Assembly: GCF_023016085.1 (NCBI RefSeq)
Contig: NZ_JALKBF010000001.1
Span: forward strand, 2,418,001-2,482,000
DNA from: Aliiroseovarius sp. F47248L
Lineage (GTDB): Bacteria > Pseudomonadota > Alphaproteobacteria > Rhodobacterales > Rhodobacteraceae
DNA length: 64,000 bases
Direction of reading: 5' to 3'
A program made the position numbers and the translations under genes. The notes below the pieces were generated by a model. It ran no database searches, was not told the DNA's origin, and was given only the letters and a program-made list of their open reading frames with translations. Positions within the stretch are counted from its first letter, which is position 1. Every line of letters starts with the position of its first letter. This document shows positions 44,978 through 53,617 of this stretch, one piece after another.

Positions 44978-45964
44978 ATGAAAGCTACGACCATCACAGC
45001 CTACGGCGAAAACGCCACATTCGAGGCTGCCGACCTGCCAAAGCCCGAAGCAAAACCCGGCCACGTTGTTGTCCGCGTAGCGGCAAGCAGCGTGAACACG
45101 GTTGATACAATGATCCGCAGCATGGGCGCTGATCTGCCACTCTCGCCTGCGCTACCAGCGGTTCTTGGCATGGACTTCGCCGGCGTTATTGACGCGGTGG
45201 GCGAAGGCGTTACCGGTTTCGCCGTGGGCGACGAGGTTTATGGCTGCGCAGGTGGCTTGGCCGATCTGCAAGGCGCTTTGGCCGAATTCATGCTGGCCGA
45301 TGCGAAGCTGATCGCACACAAGCCGAAGTCTCTCTCCATGCGCGAAGCGGCTGCCATTCCTTTGGTTGGCATCACGGCCTTTGAGGGCCTTCAGCGCTCT
45401 GGCATCGCGGCGGGCCAAAAGGTTCTCGTGCAGGGTGGTGCGGGCGGCGTTGGCTACCTTGCCGTTCAGTTGGCCAAACATTTCGGCGCTGACGTTTATG
45501 CAACCGGCACGGGCGACGCACAGATGAACGTGATCGCTGGCTACGGCGCGACACCTATCGATTTTGCCGCCGAAAAAATCGCCAACTACGTTGCGAAACA
45601 CACCGATGGTGCTGGTTTTGATGTTATCTTTGACACCGTTGGCGGTGCCAACATGACCAATTCGTTCGAGGCAGCAGCCCTGAACGCCAATATCGCCTCC
45701 ACTGTTGCCCTGCTGGAAATCGATCTGTCGCCCGCGCACTTCAAGGGGCTGTCGCTGCACATCATCTTTATGTTGCTGCCCATGCTTACCAACCAGAACC
45801 GTGAAGCCCACGGCGCGATCCTCGCGAGACTCGCCGAGATCGTCGATGCTGGCGCGATGAAACCTCTGCTGGACGAGCAGATCTTCGACCTAAGCACAGT
45901 TGGTGCCGCCTATGACCACCTGACGAGCGGACAAGCCATCGGCAAAGTCGTCGTAGACGTCTAA
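44978..45964 (+). CDS. NADPH:quinone oxidoreductase-like zinc-independent MDR protein
   Basis: The 328-residue protein belongs to the medium-chain dehydrogenase/reductase family, quinone oxidoreductase branch. It starts at 44978 after AAGGAA (MKATTITAYGENATF). Blocks include VRVAASSVNTVDTMIR, VLGMDFAGVIDAVGEGVTGFAVGDEVYG and the NADPH-binding VLVQGGAGGVGYLAVQLAK, with FDVIFDTVGG later. No catalytic or structural zinc cysteines are seen. It diverges from the dehydrogenase operon and shares its inverted-repeat control region. A role in reducing a carbonyl or quinone related to the same substrate is plausible, not shown. Confidence 0.88.
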   Translation: MKATTITAYGENATFEAADLPKPEAKPGHVVVRVAASSVNTVDTMIRSMGADLPLSPALPAVLGMDFAGVIDAVGEGVTGFAVGDEVYGCAGGLADLQGALAEFMLADAKLIAHKPKSLSMREAAAIPLVGITAFEGLQRSGIAAGQKVLVQGGAGGVGYLAVQLAKHFGADVYATGTGDAQMNVIAGYGATPIDFAAEKIANYVAKHTDGAGFDVIFDTVGGANMTNSFEAAALNANIASTVALLEIDLSPAHFKGLSLHIIFMLLPMLTNQNREAHGAILARLAEIVDAGAMKPLLDEQIFDLSTVGAAYDHLTSGQAIGKVVVDV

Positions 45965-45982
45965 GTTACGTTGGCTTTTGGG

Positions 45983-46020
45983 CCGATGGTTGTTGAGCTA
46001 AATGCGACAGCAACCATCGG
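45983..46020 (+). terminator. Hairpin after the oxidoreductase gene
   Basis: CCGATGGTTG and CAACCATCGG form a perfect 10-base stem, extended inward by three more pairs (one G-T). It lies 19 bases after the stop; the T run that follows is weak (TTCAATCC). Confidence 0.65.
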
Positions 46021-46356
46021 TTCAATCCTAGAACCGAGAACTCCACCCGAAACACCATGGGGCCGCGATAACCGCCTGCAGCTGCACCTCACTTAACGCA
46101 ATTTCAATAAAGCGACCGGCCAATGGCGCAGTCACAGCGAAGCGCAGGTTTGTCGGTGACTCGATTGTTGGACCGGCTCGCAGCGAAAGGTCAGATTGAA
46201 ATTGCCGTGCATTGGCCCGCTGAATGGCCGGTTTGATGAAGTTTGCTGCACTGCTAAGGGGTCTCTTCTGCAAGTGCGAAAAATGCTGCGTCAGCAAAGT
46301 CAAAAAGTAGAAGGTCGGCTTGGTCCCGCATACCCGCCATCCGCCCCTCACCCAAT

Positions 46357-46388
46357 GAAAAAAGCCGCCGGGTTTCCCCAGCGGCTTT
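46357..46388 (-). terminator. Rho-independent terminator of rpmI-rplT
   Basis: On the minus strand AAGCCGCTGGG and CCCGGCGGCTT form an 11-base stem (one mismatch-like G-T) around GAAA, followed by a TTTTTTC run, 23 bases past the rplT stop. Confidence 0.9.
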
Positions 46389-46411
46389 CCCGAATTCAAT
46401 TGCAACTCGGC

Positions 46412-46777
46412 TTACGCAGCCAAAGCGGCTTTCGCTTTTTCCACGATCGCACCGAAAGCATCGGGCTCGTGCACGGCCAGATCGGCCAGAACTTTGCGGT
46501 CCACTTCAACGCCAGCCAGGTTCAGGCCATTGATGAAGCGCGAGTATGTCAGAGCCTCGTCATGCGAGCGCACGGCTGCGTTGATCCGCTGGATCCACAG
46601 CGCGCGGAAATTGCGCTTGCGGTTCTTGCGGTCGCGGGTTGCGTACTGGTTCGCCTTGTCGACGGCCTGACGTGCCACCTTGAAGGTGTTTTTGCGGCGA
46701 CCGTAGTAGCCTTTTGCGGCCTTGACGACTTTCTTGTGACGGGCGTGGGTTGTGGTTCCACCTTTAACGCGGGACAT
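46412..46777 (-). CDS. rplT: 50S ribosomal protein L20
   Basis: L20 is needed early in large-subunit assembly and binds 23S rRNA. The 121-residue basic protein begins [38 protein letters not shown] and contains [26 protein letters not shown], matching the family throughout. It follows rpmI by 14 bases and ends before a strong terminator. infC is not adjacent, unlike in enteric bacteria. Confidence 0.97.
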   Translation of the reverse strand: MSRVKGGTTTHARHKKVVKAAKGYYGRRKNTFKVARQAVDKANQYATRDRKNRKRNFRALWIQRINAAVRSHDEALTYSRFINGLNLAGVEVDRKVLADLAVHEPDAFGAIVEKAKAALAA

Positions 46778-46791
46778 ATGCGTATCTCCTC

Positions 46792-46992
46792 TTAGCGGTC
46801 GTAGGGCATGAAGCCCTTGACGATCTTGGCGTCGGGGGCGGATAGGGTCGTGGTGCCACGGGCATCACGAATGAATTTCTTGTGACGTTTGATCATGCCG
46901 TGGCGTTTGCCGGCCTGACCTGCCAGGACTTTGCCTGTCGCAGTCACCTTAAAGCGTTTTTTGGCGCTCGATTTGGTCTTCATCTTGGGCAT
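46792..46992 (-). CDS. rpmI: 50S ribosomal protein L35
   Basis: The 66-residue basic protein starts at 46992 ([20 protein letters not shown]) after GGAGACGG; an in-frame upstream ATG would add a non-conserved 15-residue extension. [18 protein letters not shown] is the conserved core. It is the first gene of the rpmI-rplT pair. Confidence 0.97.
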   Translation of the reverse strand: MPKMKTKSSAKKRFKVTATGKVLAGQAGKRHGMIKRHKKFIRDARGTTTLSAPDAKIVKGFMPYDR

Positions 46993-47129
46993 TTCCGTCT
47001 CCTTCGTAGGTTCGGTATTATGTGCACGACTCGGCATGCCACTTGAGCCGGTCGCGCATGAAGTGCGGCGTATAGGCGGAATCGTTCAGGCTGGCAAGTG
47101 GTTTTTGCCTTGTGCAGCGGGCAAATTCG

Positions 47130-47366
47130 TTAAGCGGCCAGCATCACCTTCAAACGGCCAAAAACCGTACGAAACGCGGTGAAGATGTCTTCGATCTGAT
47201 AACCGCCGGGGCGGTTCATCATCGCAAGCGCGATAAGCGCTCCTCCAATCATGAACATGATCGCCGGCACGCGTGGCGCCCGGCCTTCCCGGATTGCGGA
47301 CAAGAACGACGGGATCGACAGCGCAAGCACTATGATCCCGACAACCAGAAACGTGTCTTCCCTCAT
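47130..47366 (-). CDS. Small conserved membrane protein
   Basis: The 78-residue protein starts at 47366 (MREDTFLVVGIIVLALSIPS) after GGAGAGAG. It has two membrane segments (about 6-20 and 38-55) separated by a basic loop (REGRAPRVPA), then a tail with GGYQIEDIFTAFRTVFGRL. I do not know a named family. It sits between pyruvate kinase and rpmI on the same strand, with the pyk stop 41 bases upstream of its start, so it may be co-transcribed with pyk. Confidence 0.7.
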   Translation of the reverse strand: MREDTFLVVGIIVLALSIPSFLSAIREGRAPRVPAIMFMIGGALIALAMMNRPGGYQIEDIFTAFRTVFGRLKVMLAA

Positions 47367-47407
47367 AACTCTCTCCTCCACACCCACCCTGGTGCGATGA
47401 AGATAGG

Positions 47408-48856
47408 TTACTCCTGATCTGTGGCAAAAATTTGCCGTTCATCGCAAGGGGCAACGCGAAGGATATTCGTTGTGCCCGGCACATTGAAGGGCACACCGGC
47501 TGTGACGACGATTTGATCGGTCTCTGTTGCGAAGCCAGCACTACGTGCCGCACGTGCGGCTGAAACAACGGCGGCCTTGAACCGCAAAACCTCATCCGGT
47601 GTCACAAAGCAATTGGTACCCCAGGACAAGCACAACCGCCGCGCGGTGCCTCGAAGCGGGGTCAGCGCAATGATCGGCACACTGGGCCGTTCGCGCGAAG
47701 TCAGCAGAGCGGTTGTTCCCGACTGTGTAAAACAGCAGATCGCCTTGATATCCGTCGTTTCTGCAATCTCGCGTGCGGCAGCAACGATCCCGTCGGCAAC
47801 CCCACTTCTGGTCGCGACCCGCTGCGCATCGACCTGATCCAGATAGGTCTGATCATGTTCAACTTCGATCGCGACGGCGTTCATCGTTGCCACAGCCTCT
47901 ATGGGATACTGTCCCGCAGCACTTTCCGCCGATAGCATAACCGCATCTGTGCCGTCATAGATGGCATTGGCGACGTCCGACACCTCGGCCCGGGTCGGCA
48001 TCGGGCTTTCGATCATGCTTTCCAGCATTTGCGTGGCGACGATCACCGGCTTACCCGCACGGCGGCACAGTTGAATTAGGCGTTTTTGGATCGGTGGAAC
48101 GGCGTGAACGGGCAGTTCAACGCCAAGATCACCGCGCGCAACCATGATCCCATCGGACGCTTCCAGAATGGCTTCAAATGCGTCCACGGCAGCCGGCTTT
48201 TCGATTTTCGACAGGATCGCCGCACGACCCTGTGCCAGATCACGGGCTTCTTCAACATCAGCAGCTCGTTGCACAAAGCTAAGAGCCAGCCAATCAACGC
48301 CCAATTGGCACGCGAATTCCAGATCTGCGCGATCCTTATCCGACAGGGCAGCCAGCGGCAGCACCACATCCGGCACATTCACACCCTTGCGGTCAGATAT
48401 CGTGCCGCCAACTTCGACAACACAATCGGCGAAATCTTCGCCGCAATCCTTGACCTTCAGGCGCAGCTTACCGTCATTCACAAGCAGTGTTGATCCGGGC
48501 TTCAGGGCGGCAAAAATCTCGGGATGCGGCAGACAGACTCGGTGGCTCTCGCCGGGCGTGTCATCCAGATCAAATCGGAAATCCTGACCTTCTTCGATTT
48601 CAGTCGCTCCGGCAGAAAAGACACCACAGCGCAGCTTCGGCCCCTGCAAATCCGCAAGGATCGCAATCGGGCGCTCCATATCCTTTTCAACCCGACGTAC
48701 AAGTGCGTGACGGGCTCGTTGTTCATCATGGGTGCCGTGCGACATGTTCATGCGGAACACATCCGCACCAGCTTCAAACAGCGCGCGAATCGTATCGTAA
48801 TCACTCGAGGCGGGGCCGAGAGTGGCGACAATCTTTACGTTCCGATGGCGTCTCAC
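47408..48856 (-). CDS. pyk: Pyruvate kinase
   Basis: Pyruvate kinase makes ATP and pyruvate from phosphoenolpyruvate. The 482-residue chain starts at GTG 48856 after AGGAGAGG, beginning MRRHRNVKIVATLGPAS. Active-site blocks are FRMNMSHGTHDEQ, DLQGPKLRCG, the metal-binding region IEKPAAVDAFEAI (Glu in IEKP) and GIMVARGDLGVELP, followed by ATQMLESMIESPMPTRAEVSDVANAI and DAVMLSAESAAGQYP. The C-terminal domain follows. It is divergent from the N-formylglutamate amidohydrolase gene. Confidence 0.96.
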   Translation of the reverse strand: MRRHRNVKIVATLGPASSDYDTIRALFEAGADVFRMNMSHGTHDEQRARHALVRRVEKDMERPIAILADLQGPKLRCGVFSAGATEIEEGQDFRFDLDDTPGESHRVCLPHPEIFAALKPGSTLLVNDGKLRLKVKDCGEDFADCVVEVGGTISDRKGVNVPDVVLPLAALSDKDRADLEFACQLGVDWLALSFVQRAADVEEARDLAQGRAAILSKIEKPAAVDAFEAILEASDGIMVARGDLGVELPVHAVPPIQKRLIQLCRRAGKPVIVATQMLESMIESPMPTRAEVSDVANAIYDGTDAVMLSAESAAGQYPIEAVATMNAVAIEVEHDQTYLDQVDAQRVATRSGVADGIVAAAREIAETTDIKAICCFTQSGTTALLTSRERPSVPIIALTPLRGTARRLCLSWGTNCFVTPDEVLRFKAAVVSAARAARSAGFATETDQIVVTAGVPFNVPGTTNILRVAPCDERQIFATDQE

Positions 48857-48971
48857 GGAGCACCTCTCCTTGTTATTGGTCTTTTTAGCGGGTTGATTGC
48901 TCTATGCCCGATAATGTTAGCGCTGACAACTGGCGCTTGCCTGACGCCTCGCATAAACGGGTCTGGCAAAC

Positions 48972-49727
48972 ATGAATGACACACATATGACATATCACCC
49001 CTACTCTATCCTTGGCGAGGATCGACCTTCGCGTTGGCTGATCACATGCGACCATGCGGCCAATACTGTGCCACCCTGCGTGGGCAATGGCGATCTGGGC
49101 CTCGCACCCGGCGATATGGCCCGCCACATCGCCTATGATGTCGGCGCTGCCGGCGTTTCGCGCCATTTGTCCGAACTTTTAGACGCCCCCGCCATTCTGT
49201 CAAATTTCTCTCGGCTCGTGATCGACCCCAACCGGGGCGAGGACGATCCGACGCTTGTGATGAAGCTCTATGATGGCACCGTCATCCCGGCAAACCGCAA
49301 TGTCGATCAGGCCGAACGTGACCGCAGGCTGAACGCATTTCACCGCCCCTATCACCGGGCGGTCGCGCGCCTAGCCGCCCGGCAGAACAACAGCGTAATC
49401 CTTGCTATGCATTCCTATACGCCGCAACTGCAAGGTCGCGAAAAACGTCCGTGGCACATCGCGATCCTGCATGATCGCGACAGTCGTCTAGCCACCCCCC
49501 TGATTGCACGACTCAGAGAGGAGCCTGACATTTGCGTTGGCGAAAATGAACCCTATGGCGGGCATCTGGATGGTGACAGTATTGATCGCCACGCGGTGCT
49601 GACGGGGCGGGTCAATGTGCTGATCGAAATTCGAAACGATTTGATTAAAACAGAAGACCAGCAGCGAAGCTGGGCAGAGCGTTTGGCCCCGATCCTGACC
49701 GAGACATTGGCAAAGACCGGGCTTTGA
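48972..49727 (+). CDS. N-formylglutamate amidohydrolase (first copy)
   Basis: The enzyme family hydrolyses N-formyl-L-glutamate, the last step of one histidine degradation route, to glutamate and formate. The 251-residue protein has WLITCDHAANTVP near the N-terminus, HIAYDVGAAGVSRHLSELLDAP, a SRLVIDPNR block, the FHRPYHRAV motif, LAMHSYTP, and a C-terminal VLIEIRNDLI. A start at 48987 (MTYHPYSIL) is also possible. The gene stands apart from any hut gene. A paralogue at 63144 shares these blocks. Confidence 0.88.
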   Translation: MNDTHMTYHPYSILGEDRPSRWLITCDHAANTVPPCVGNGDLGLAPGDMARHIAYDVGAAGVSRHLSELLDAPAILSNFSRLVIDPNRGEDDPTLVMKLYDGTVIPANRNVDQAERDRRLNAFHRPYHRAVARLAARQNNSVILAMHSYTPQLQGREKRPWHIAILHDRDSRLATPLIARLREEPDICVGENEPYGGHLDGDSIDRHAVLTGRVNVLIEIRNDLIKTEDQQRSWAERLAPILTETLAKTGL

Positions 49728-49817
49728 TTGCAAAAGACTCTTAGTCGGCGCTTCGCTTGACCTTGCAGGATTCGCCCCCACCTGATGAAGTATCCCAATC
49801 GACCGAAAGGATCCGCC

Positions 49818-50135
49818 ATGGATGACCAGACCCGCATCGAAATTGAAGCCGCTGCCTTCCGTCGGTTGCAAAAACACCTGATGGAAGACCGGCAGGACGT
49901 TCAAAATATCGACATGATGAACTTGGCTGGTTTTTGCCGGAACTGTTTGTCCCGTTGGTATCAAGAGGCCGCAAATGCGCGCGGCATCGACATGACCAAA
50001 GACGACGGGCGCGAAGCATTCTATGGCATGCCGTATGACGCCTGGAAAACCAAGTTCCAAACAGAGACCAGCCCTGAAAAGCAGGCGGCGTTCGAGGTGG
50101 CGTTCAAGGAAAACGTGCTGGACGAGAAAAGCTGA
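49818..50135 (+). CDS. DUF1244 domain-containing protein
   Basis: The 105-residue protein starts at 49818 (MDDQTRIEIEAAAFRRLQKHL) after AAAGGA. The DUF1244 blocks are DVQNIDMMNLAGFCRNCLSRWY, with a CxxC pair, and YGMPYDAWKTKFQTEASP-like sequence. Function is unknown; homologues are widespread in proteobacteria. It overlaps the following membrane-protein gene by one base (TGATG), so translation is coupled. Confidence 0.9.
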   Translation: MDDQTRIEIEAAAFRRLQKHLMEDRQDVQNIDMMNLAGFCRNCLSRWYQEAANARGIDMTKDDGREAFYGMPYDAWKTKFQTETSPEKQAAFEVAFKENVLDEKS

Positions 50136-50773
50136 TGCGTCCGTCCGACCAACTTGCGGAGTTTACCCGTGACGCATTGGCGGCGGGCAAAAACCGGGAT
50201 GACATTCGCACGGCGCTGATCCAGTCGGGCTGGGCCCCAAACGAGGTGTCCGAAGCGCTGGACGCCTGGGCCGACATCGACTTTCCGACACCCGTGCCAC
50301 GCCCTCGCCCCTATGTCTCGGCGCGCGAGGCGTTCTTTTATGGCATCATGTTCGTCGCGCTGGCGATGACGGCATGGCATTTGGTTGCGCTGTTTCACAA
50401 TCTGATTGACCATTGGATTACCGACCCTCTTGACGAAAATACAGGTCGTTACGCGCTCAGTTCGACTCGGTGGTCCATCGCAGCACTGATCGTGTTTACC
50501 CCGACCTTTCTGTTGCTGAACCGACGAACCGTTCAGGCGACCAAGGCGGACCCGGGAAAGCGTCGGTCAGGCGTGCGAAAGTGGTTCGGCTATGTCACCC
50601 TGTTTCTGGCCTCAATCTCGCTGCTCGGTGATCTGATGGCAGTGATCTATGCGCTGCTGAGCGGTGATCTTACGCTGCGTTTTATCCTGAAAGCACTGGT
50701 CGTGGCCGGGGTTGCAGGGGCAATCTTCGCCTATTTCCGGCAGGAAGCAGACGAGGCGCGGGATGGAGCGTGA
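50135..50773 (+). CDS. DUF5671-like membrane protein
   Basis: The 212-residue protein has a helical N-terminal 45 residues (LAEFTRDALAAGKNRDDIRTAL IQSGWAPNEVSEAL), which resembles a ubiquitin-associated-like or SHOCT-like helix bundle. Four membrane segments follow (about 67-90, 110-130, 150-172, 180-200), a layout seen in DUF5671. No catalytic motif is visible. It is sandwiched between the DUF1244 gene (1-base overlap) and the next small gene (11-base overlap). Confidence 0.75.
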   Translation: MRPSDQLAEFTRDALAAGKNRDDIRTALIQSGWAPNEVSEALDAWADIDFPTPVPRPRPYVSAREAFFYGIMFVALAMTAWHLVALFHNLIDHWITDPLDENTGRYALSSTRWSIAALIVFTPTFLLLNRRTVQATKADPGKRRSGVRKWFGYVTLFLASISLLGDLMAVIYALLSGDLTLRFILKALVVAGVAGAIFAYFRQEADEARDGA

Positions 50774-51158
50774 CGCCCTTGCCCCTATGGCGATTGGCGC
50801 ATTTGTGGTCGCGGCGATTGCTGCCGGTCTGACAATCACCGGCGGCCCATTGTCTGCGCGCGCTGAAAAACGCGACATGGCACGACTGGCTGATCTTCGG
50901 AAGCTTCAGGCCGCCGTTACCTGCCGCACTGATCAGGATAAAGGGCTGCCAGATGACCTGACCGCTGCTTCCCTTTGCGACGATGCGGCTCCCTTAAGCA
51001 ATCCGGTTACAGGCGAATCATATAAATACGAGAAGCTTTCGGAAACGACCTATCGATTATGTGCCGAATTTGAGCGGCCAGAGCTTATGACCGACTTTGA
51101 TCTGGGTTCAGCACAATGGCAATCTGCCGATCGCTGTTTTGTTGTGATTCGGAAGTAG
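50763..51158 (+). CDS. Hypothetical exported or membrane-anchored protein (131 aa)
   Basis: The start at 50763 (MERDALAPMAIGAFVVAAIAAGL) gives 131 residues with one N-terminal membrane segment followed by an extracytoplasmic domain. That domain has LADLRKLQAAVTCRTDQDKGLPDDL and a YKYEKLSETTYRLCAEFERP block. Three cysteines (in TCRTD, LCDDA and RLCAEF) plus RCFVV could form disulfides. The layout recalls the minor pilin-like prepilin tails, but no cleavage motif is present. I do not recognise the family. A terminator follows at once. Confidence 0.65.
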   Translation: MERDALAPMAIGAFVVAAIAAGLTITGGPLSARAEKRDMARLADLRKLQAAVTCRTDQDKGLPDDLTAASLCDDAAPLSNPVTGESYKYEKLSETTYRLCAEFERPELMTDFDLGSAQWQSADRCFVVIRK

Positions 51159-51186
51159 AAGAAGGCCGATCCCTCGGCCTTCTTCT
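51157..51186. terminator. Bidirectional terminator between convergent genes
   Basis: A perfect 13-base stem (AGAAGAAGGCCGA with TCGGCCTTCTTCT) around TCCC. It starts at the stop codon of the 131-residue gene and lies 22 bases past the end of the convergent transaminase gene; A-rich and T-rich flanks allow use from both sides. Confidence 0.88.
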
Positions 51187-51207
51187 GGTTGCTTTGACGC
51201 GGTCAAA

Positions 51208-52062
51208 TCATATCGCCGTTTTCAGGCTTTCATCCAAATAGATTTCGCGCAGGCGCAGCGCCACCCGTCCCGGCGCACCATCCCCCAGCACCTTGTCGTC
51301 AATCTGCACCACCGGCATCACGAAAGCCGACGCCGACGTGAAGAAGGCTTCATCCGCATTCTGGGCTTCTTCGATGGTGAAATTGCGCTCCTCAACCTCC
51401 ATTTGCGCCTCTTCGGCATAGCGCAACACAGCGGCGCGGGTGATCCCGTGCAGGATGTCATTCGACAAAGCGCGCGTGATAATCTTTCCGTCCTTCACGA
51501 TATAGACGTTGTTTGACGTGCCCTCGGTCACATAGCCATCTTCGACCATCCAGGCATCATCTGCCCCGGCAGCCTTTGCCATCATTTTTCCCATTGATGG
51601 ATAAAGCAGTTGTACTGTCTTGATGTCGCGACGACCCCAGCGGATGTCGTCGATCGAAATGACTTTCATCGGCTTCACGGTTTCAGCCAGCCCGGGTTTG
51701 GCCTGCGTAAACAAAACCACCGTCGGCTTCACTTCGTCCGGGTCAGGAAACGCAAAGTCACGATCCGATGCTGCCCCGCGCGAAATTTGCAGATAGATCA
51801 ACCCTTCGTCGATATCGTTTAACCGTACCAACTCGCGATGCACCACTAGCAAGTCCTCGGTCGAGATCGGGTTCTGCATATCAAGCTCGCTCAGCGAGCG
51901 CTTTAGTCGCTCGGCATGACCGTCAAAAGCGATCAACTTGCCGCCCAGAACGCTGGTCACCTCGTACACCGCATCGGCAAACAGGAAGCCACGGTCAAAG
52001 ATCGAGATTTTGGCCTCGGTTTCAGGCAAATACTCTCCGTTCACGTAAACGGTGCGGGTCAT
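51208..52062 (-). CDS. D-amino-acid transaminase (class IV PLP aminotransferase)
   Basis: The 284-residue enzyme starts at 52062 (MTRTVYVNGEYLPETEAKIS) after AGGAGATAT. Fold-type IV features are SIFDRGFLFADAVYEV, the PLP lysine in DIKTVQLLYPSM, EDGYVTEGTSNNVYIV, and LHGITRAAVL. It is closest to D-alanine/D-amino-acid transaminases, which exchange amino groups between D-amino acids and 2-oxoglutarate to make D-glutamate. Branched-chain specificity cannot be excluded. The dgcA-dgcN pair lies 560 bases away on the same strand, fitting D-glutamate metabolism. Confidence 0.88.
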   Translation of the reverse strand: MTRTVYVNGEYLPETEAKISIFDRGFLFADAVYEVTSVLGGKLIAFDGHAERLKRSLSELDMQNPISTEDLLVVHRELVRLNDIDEGLIYLQISRGAASDRDFAFPDPDEVKPTVVLFTQAKPGLAETVKPMKVISIDDIRWGRRDIKTVQLLYPSMGKMMAKAAGADDAWMVEDGYVTEGTSNNVYIVKDGKIITRALSNDILHGITRAAVLRYAEEAQMEVEERNFTIEEAQNADEAFFTSASAFVMPVVQIDDKVLGDGAPGRVALRLREIYLDESLKTAI

Positions 52063-52168
52063 GTCATATCTCCTTGGTGTGACGCGCAGCGGGCGCATTG
52101 ACCCGTGCGACGTTTCCTGTTCTGGCTGTTGATACTCGGGTCTTCGAAAGAGTCAAAAAGGAATTCCA

Positions 52169-52618
52169 ATGCCATCTGCGACACAATCCGCTGCCATCAT
52201 GTTGACCGCAGGGATTGGCATTCCCATATTGGCCGCTCTGAACGCAGCACTGGGGCAGCGGATGGGGTCGCCTATCGCGGCGGGCGTAATCCTGTTTCTG
52301 GTGGCGCTTCTGACCACGTTGGTTGTGTTCCTCTTCTCTGGTGGTTCTCTGAAAGGTGCCATTGGGTCGCCACCGCATCTGTTCTTAGCGGGCTGTCTTG
52401 TCGCCTTCTACGTGCTGACTATCACATGGGTGGCCCCCAGTTTCGGCGTTGGCAACGCGGTGTTTTTCGTGCTGCTGGGTCAATTGATCTCAGCTGCGGC
52501 CATTGACCATTTTGGCTTATTTGGCGCACAAGCCAGCCCTCTTTCCTTGTGGCGCGGTGCTGGGATCACAGTCATGGGTCTGGGCGTATTCCTGACGCAG
52601 ATTGCGGGGCGAAGCTAA
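52169..52618 (+). CDS. Small DMT-family transporter (DUF606/YdcZ-like)
   Basis: The 149-residue protein has five hydrophobic segments, the half-size format of DUF606/YdcZ proteins in the drug/metabolite transporter superfamily. LNAALGQRMGSPIAAGVI and VAPSFGVGNAVFFVLLGQLISAAAIDHFGLFG are typical of that group. AAAGGAATT gives a ribosome binding site. Two such halves usually act together, but no second half is adjacent. It lies between the transaminase and dgcA on the opposite strand; substrate unknown. Confidence 0.85.
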   Translation: MPSATQSAAIMLTAGIGIPILAALNAALGQRMGSPIAAGVILFLVALLTTLVVFLFSGGSLKGAIGSPPHLFLAGCLVAFYVLTITWVAPSFGVGNAVFFVLLGQLISAAAIDHFGLFGAQASPLSLWRGAGITVMGLGVFLTQIAGRS

Positions 52619-52621
52619 CGG

Positions 52622-53587
52622 TTACCCCCACAATGCTGCCTCGGGCGGATGAACCCCCTTTTCATCAAACAAGAGCGGCATGTCCCGATCTTCCGCCAGC
52701 AAGAGTGGCCCATCCAAATCTGTGACCAGCGCGCCCTGTGCAACCAGCGTTGCAGGCGCCATCGCCAGCGAGGATCCAACCATACAACCGACCATGACCT
52801 TATAACCTTCGGCCAACGCTGCGTCGTGCAAGGCCAAGGCTTCAGTCAGGCCGCCGGTTTTATCCAGCTTGATATTCACCACATCATATTTGCCTTTGAG
52901 CTTTGGCAGGCTGGCGCGGTCATGGCAGCTTTCATCAGCACAGACCGGCACCGGTCGGTTCATCCCAATCAGGGCTTCGTCCTCGCCTGCAGGCAGGGGC
53001 TGCTCGACAAGGCTGACGCCCAGACGCACCAGATGCGGAGCAAGATCAGCATAAGCTTCCGCTGACCAACCTTCATTGGCGTCCACAATAATGCGCGCGT
53101 TTGGTGCACCTTTGCGCACGGCCTCAAGCCGCGCCATGTCGTCCGCGGTGCCCAGTTTGATTTTTAGCAGTGGGCGGTGGGCGTGTTTTTCGGCCTGCGC
53201 CCGCATCTCGGCGGGTTCGGCCAGCGACAGGGTGTAGGCGGTGATCTCCGGCCTTGGTTCGGTCAGGCCTGCCAGTTCCCAGACACGTTTGCCCGCGCGC
53301 TTGGCCTCAAGATCCCACAAGGCGCAATCCACGGCGTTGCGCGCGGCGCCTGCTGGCAGAATGTCCAACAGCGCCTGACGCGTCACATTAGCGGGCAGAT
53401 CCCTGATCTGATCCGTGACACTTTCCAGAGTTTCGCCGTAGCGCGCATAGGGCACACATTCGCCCCAGCCGTGATAATCGCCGTCCGTGATCCGAACTGT
53501 GAGCACTTTCGCCTCGGTCCGTGACCCGCGCGAGATGGTGAAAACCTGCGCCAGCTTGAACACATCTGCCGTGACCGAAATTTTCAT
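52622..53587 (-). CDS. dgcA: N-acetyl-D-glutamate racemase DgcA (dipeptide epimerase-like)
   Basis: The 321-residue protein belongs to the enolase superfamily, muconate-lactonizing/dipeptide epimerase branch. It has the KxK motif (LLKIKLGTAD), the metal ligands in IIVDANEGWS, SLVEQPLP and CADESCHD, and NIKLDKTGGLTEAL. Adjacent to the DUF1611 protein DgcN, such proteins act as DgcA, interconverting N-acetyl-D-glutamate and N-acetyl-L-glutamate. It follows dgcN by 30 bases. Its N-terminal strand MKISVTADVFKLA starts the capping domain. Confidence 0.9.
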   Translation of the reverse strand: MKISVTADVFKLAQVFTISRGSRTEAKVLTVRITDGDYHGWGECVPYARYGETLESVTDQIRDLPANVTRQALLDILPAGAARNAVDCALWDLEAKRAGKRVWELAGLTEPRPEITAYTLSLAEPAEMRAQAEKHAHRPLLKIKLGTADDMARLEAVRKGAPNARIIVDANEGWSAEAYADLAPHLVRLGVSLVEQPLPAGEDEALIGMNRPVPVCADESCHDRASLPKLKGKYDVVNIKLDKTGGLTEALALHDAALAEGYKVMVGCMVGSSLAMAPATLVAQGALVTDLDGPLLLAEDRDMPLLFDEKGVHPPEAALWG

Positions 53588-53617
53588 GTCCGCCCCCTGT
53601 TTAGCCTGAACGGCAAC

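Larger units (their letters stand above)
45965..46411. other. 447-base gap between the oxidoreductase and rplT
   Basis: Both neighbours run towards this gap. It holds the hairpin at 45983-46020 and the rplT terminator at 46357-46388. Between them, about 330 bases can be read on the minus strand as an open frame containing AANFIKPAIQRANARQFQSD. I do not recognise this as a known protein and it has no ribosome binding site, so I treat it as a gene remnant or chance. Confidence 0.5.

Noticed and set aside
46993..47129. L20-type autoregulatory leader before rpmI
   Set aside because: I see only a weak TTTGCC/GGGCAAA repeat near 47107-47127 and no structure that I can match to a known ribosomal leader.
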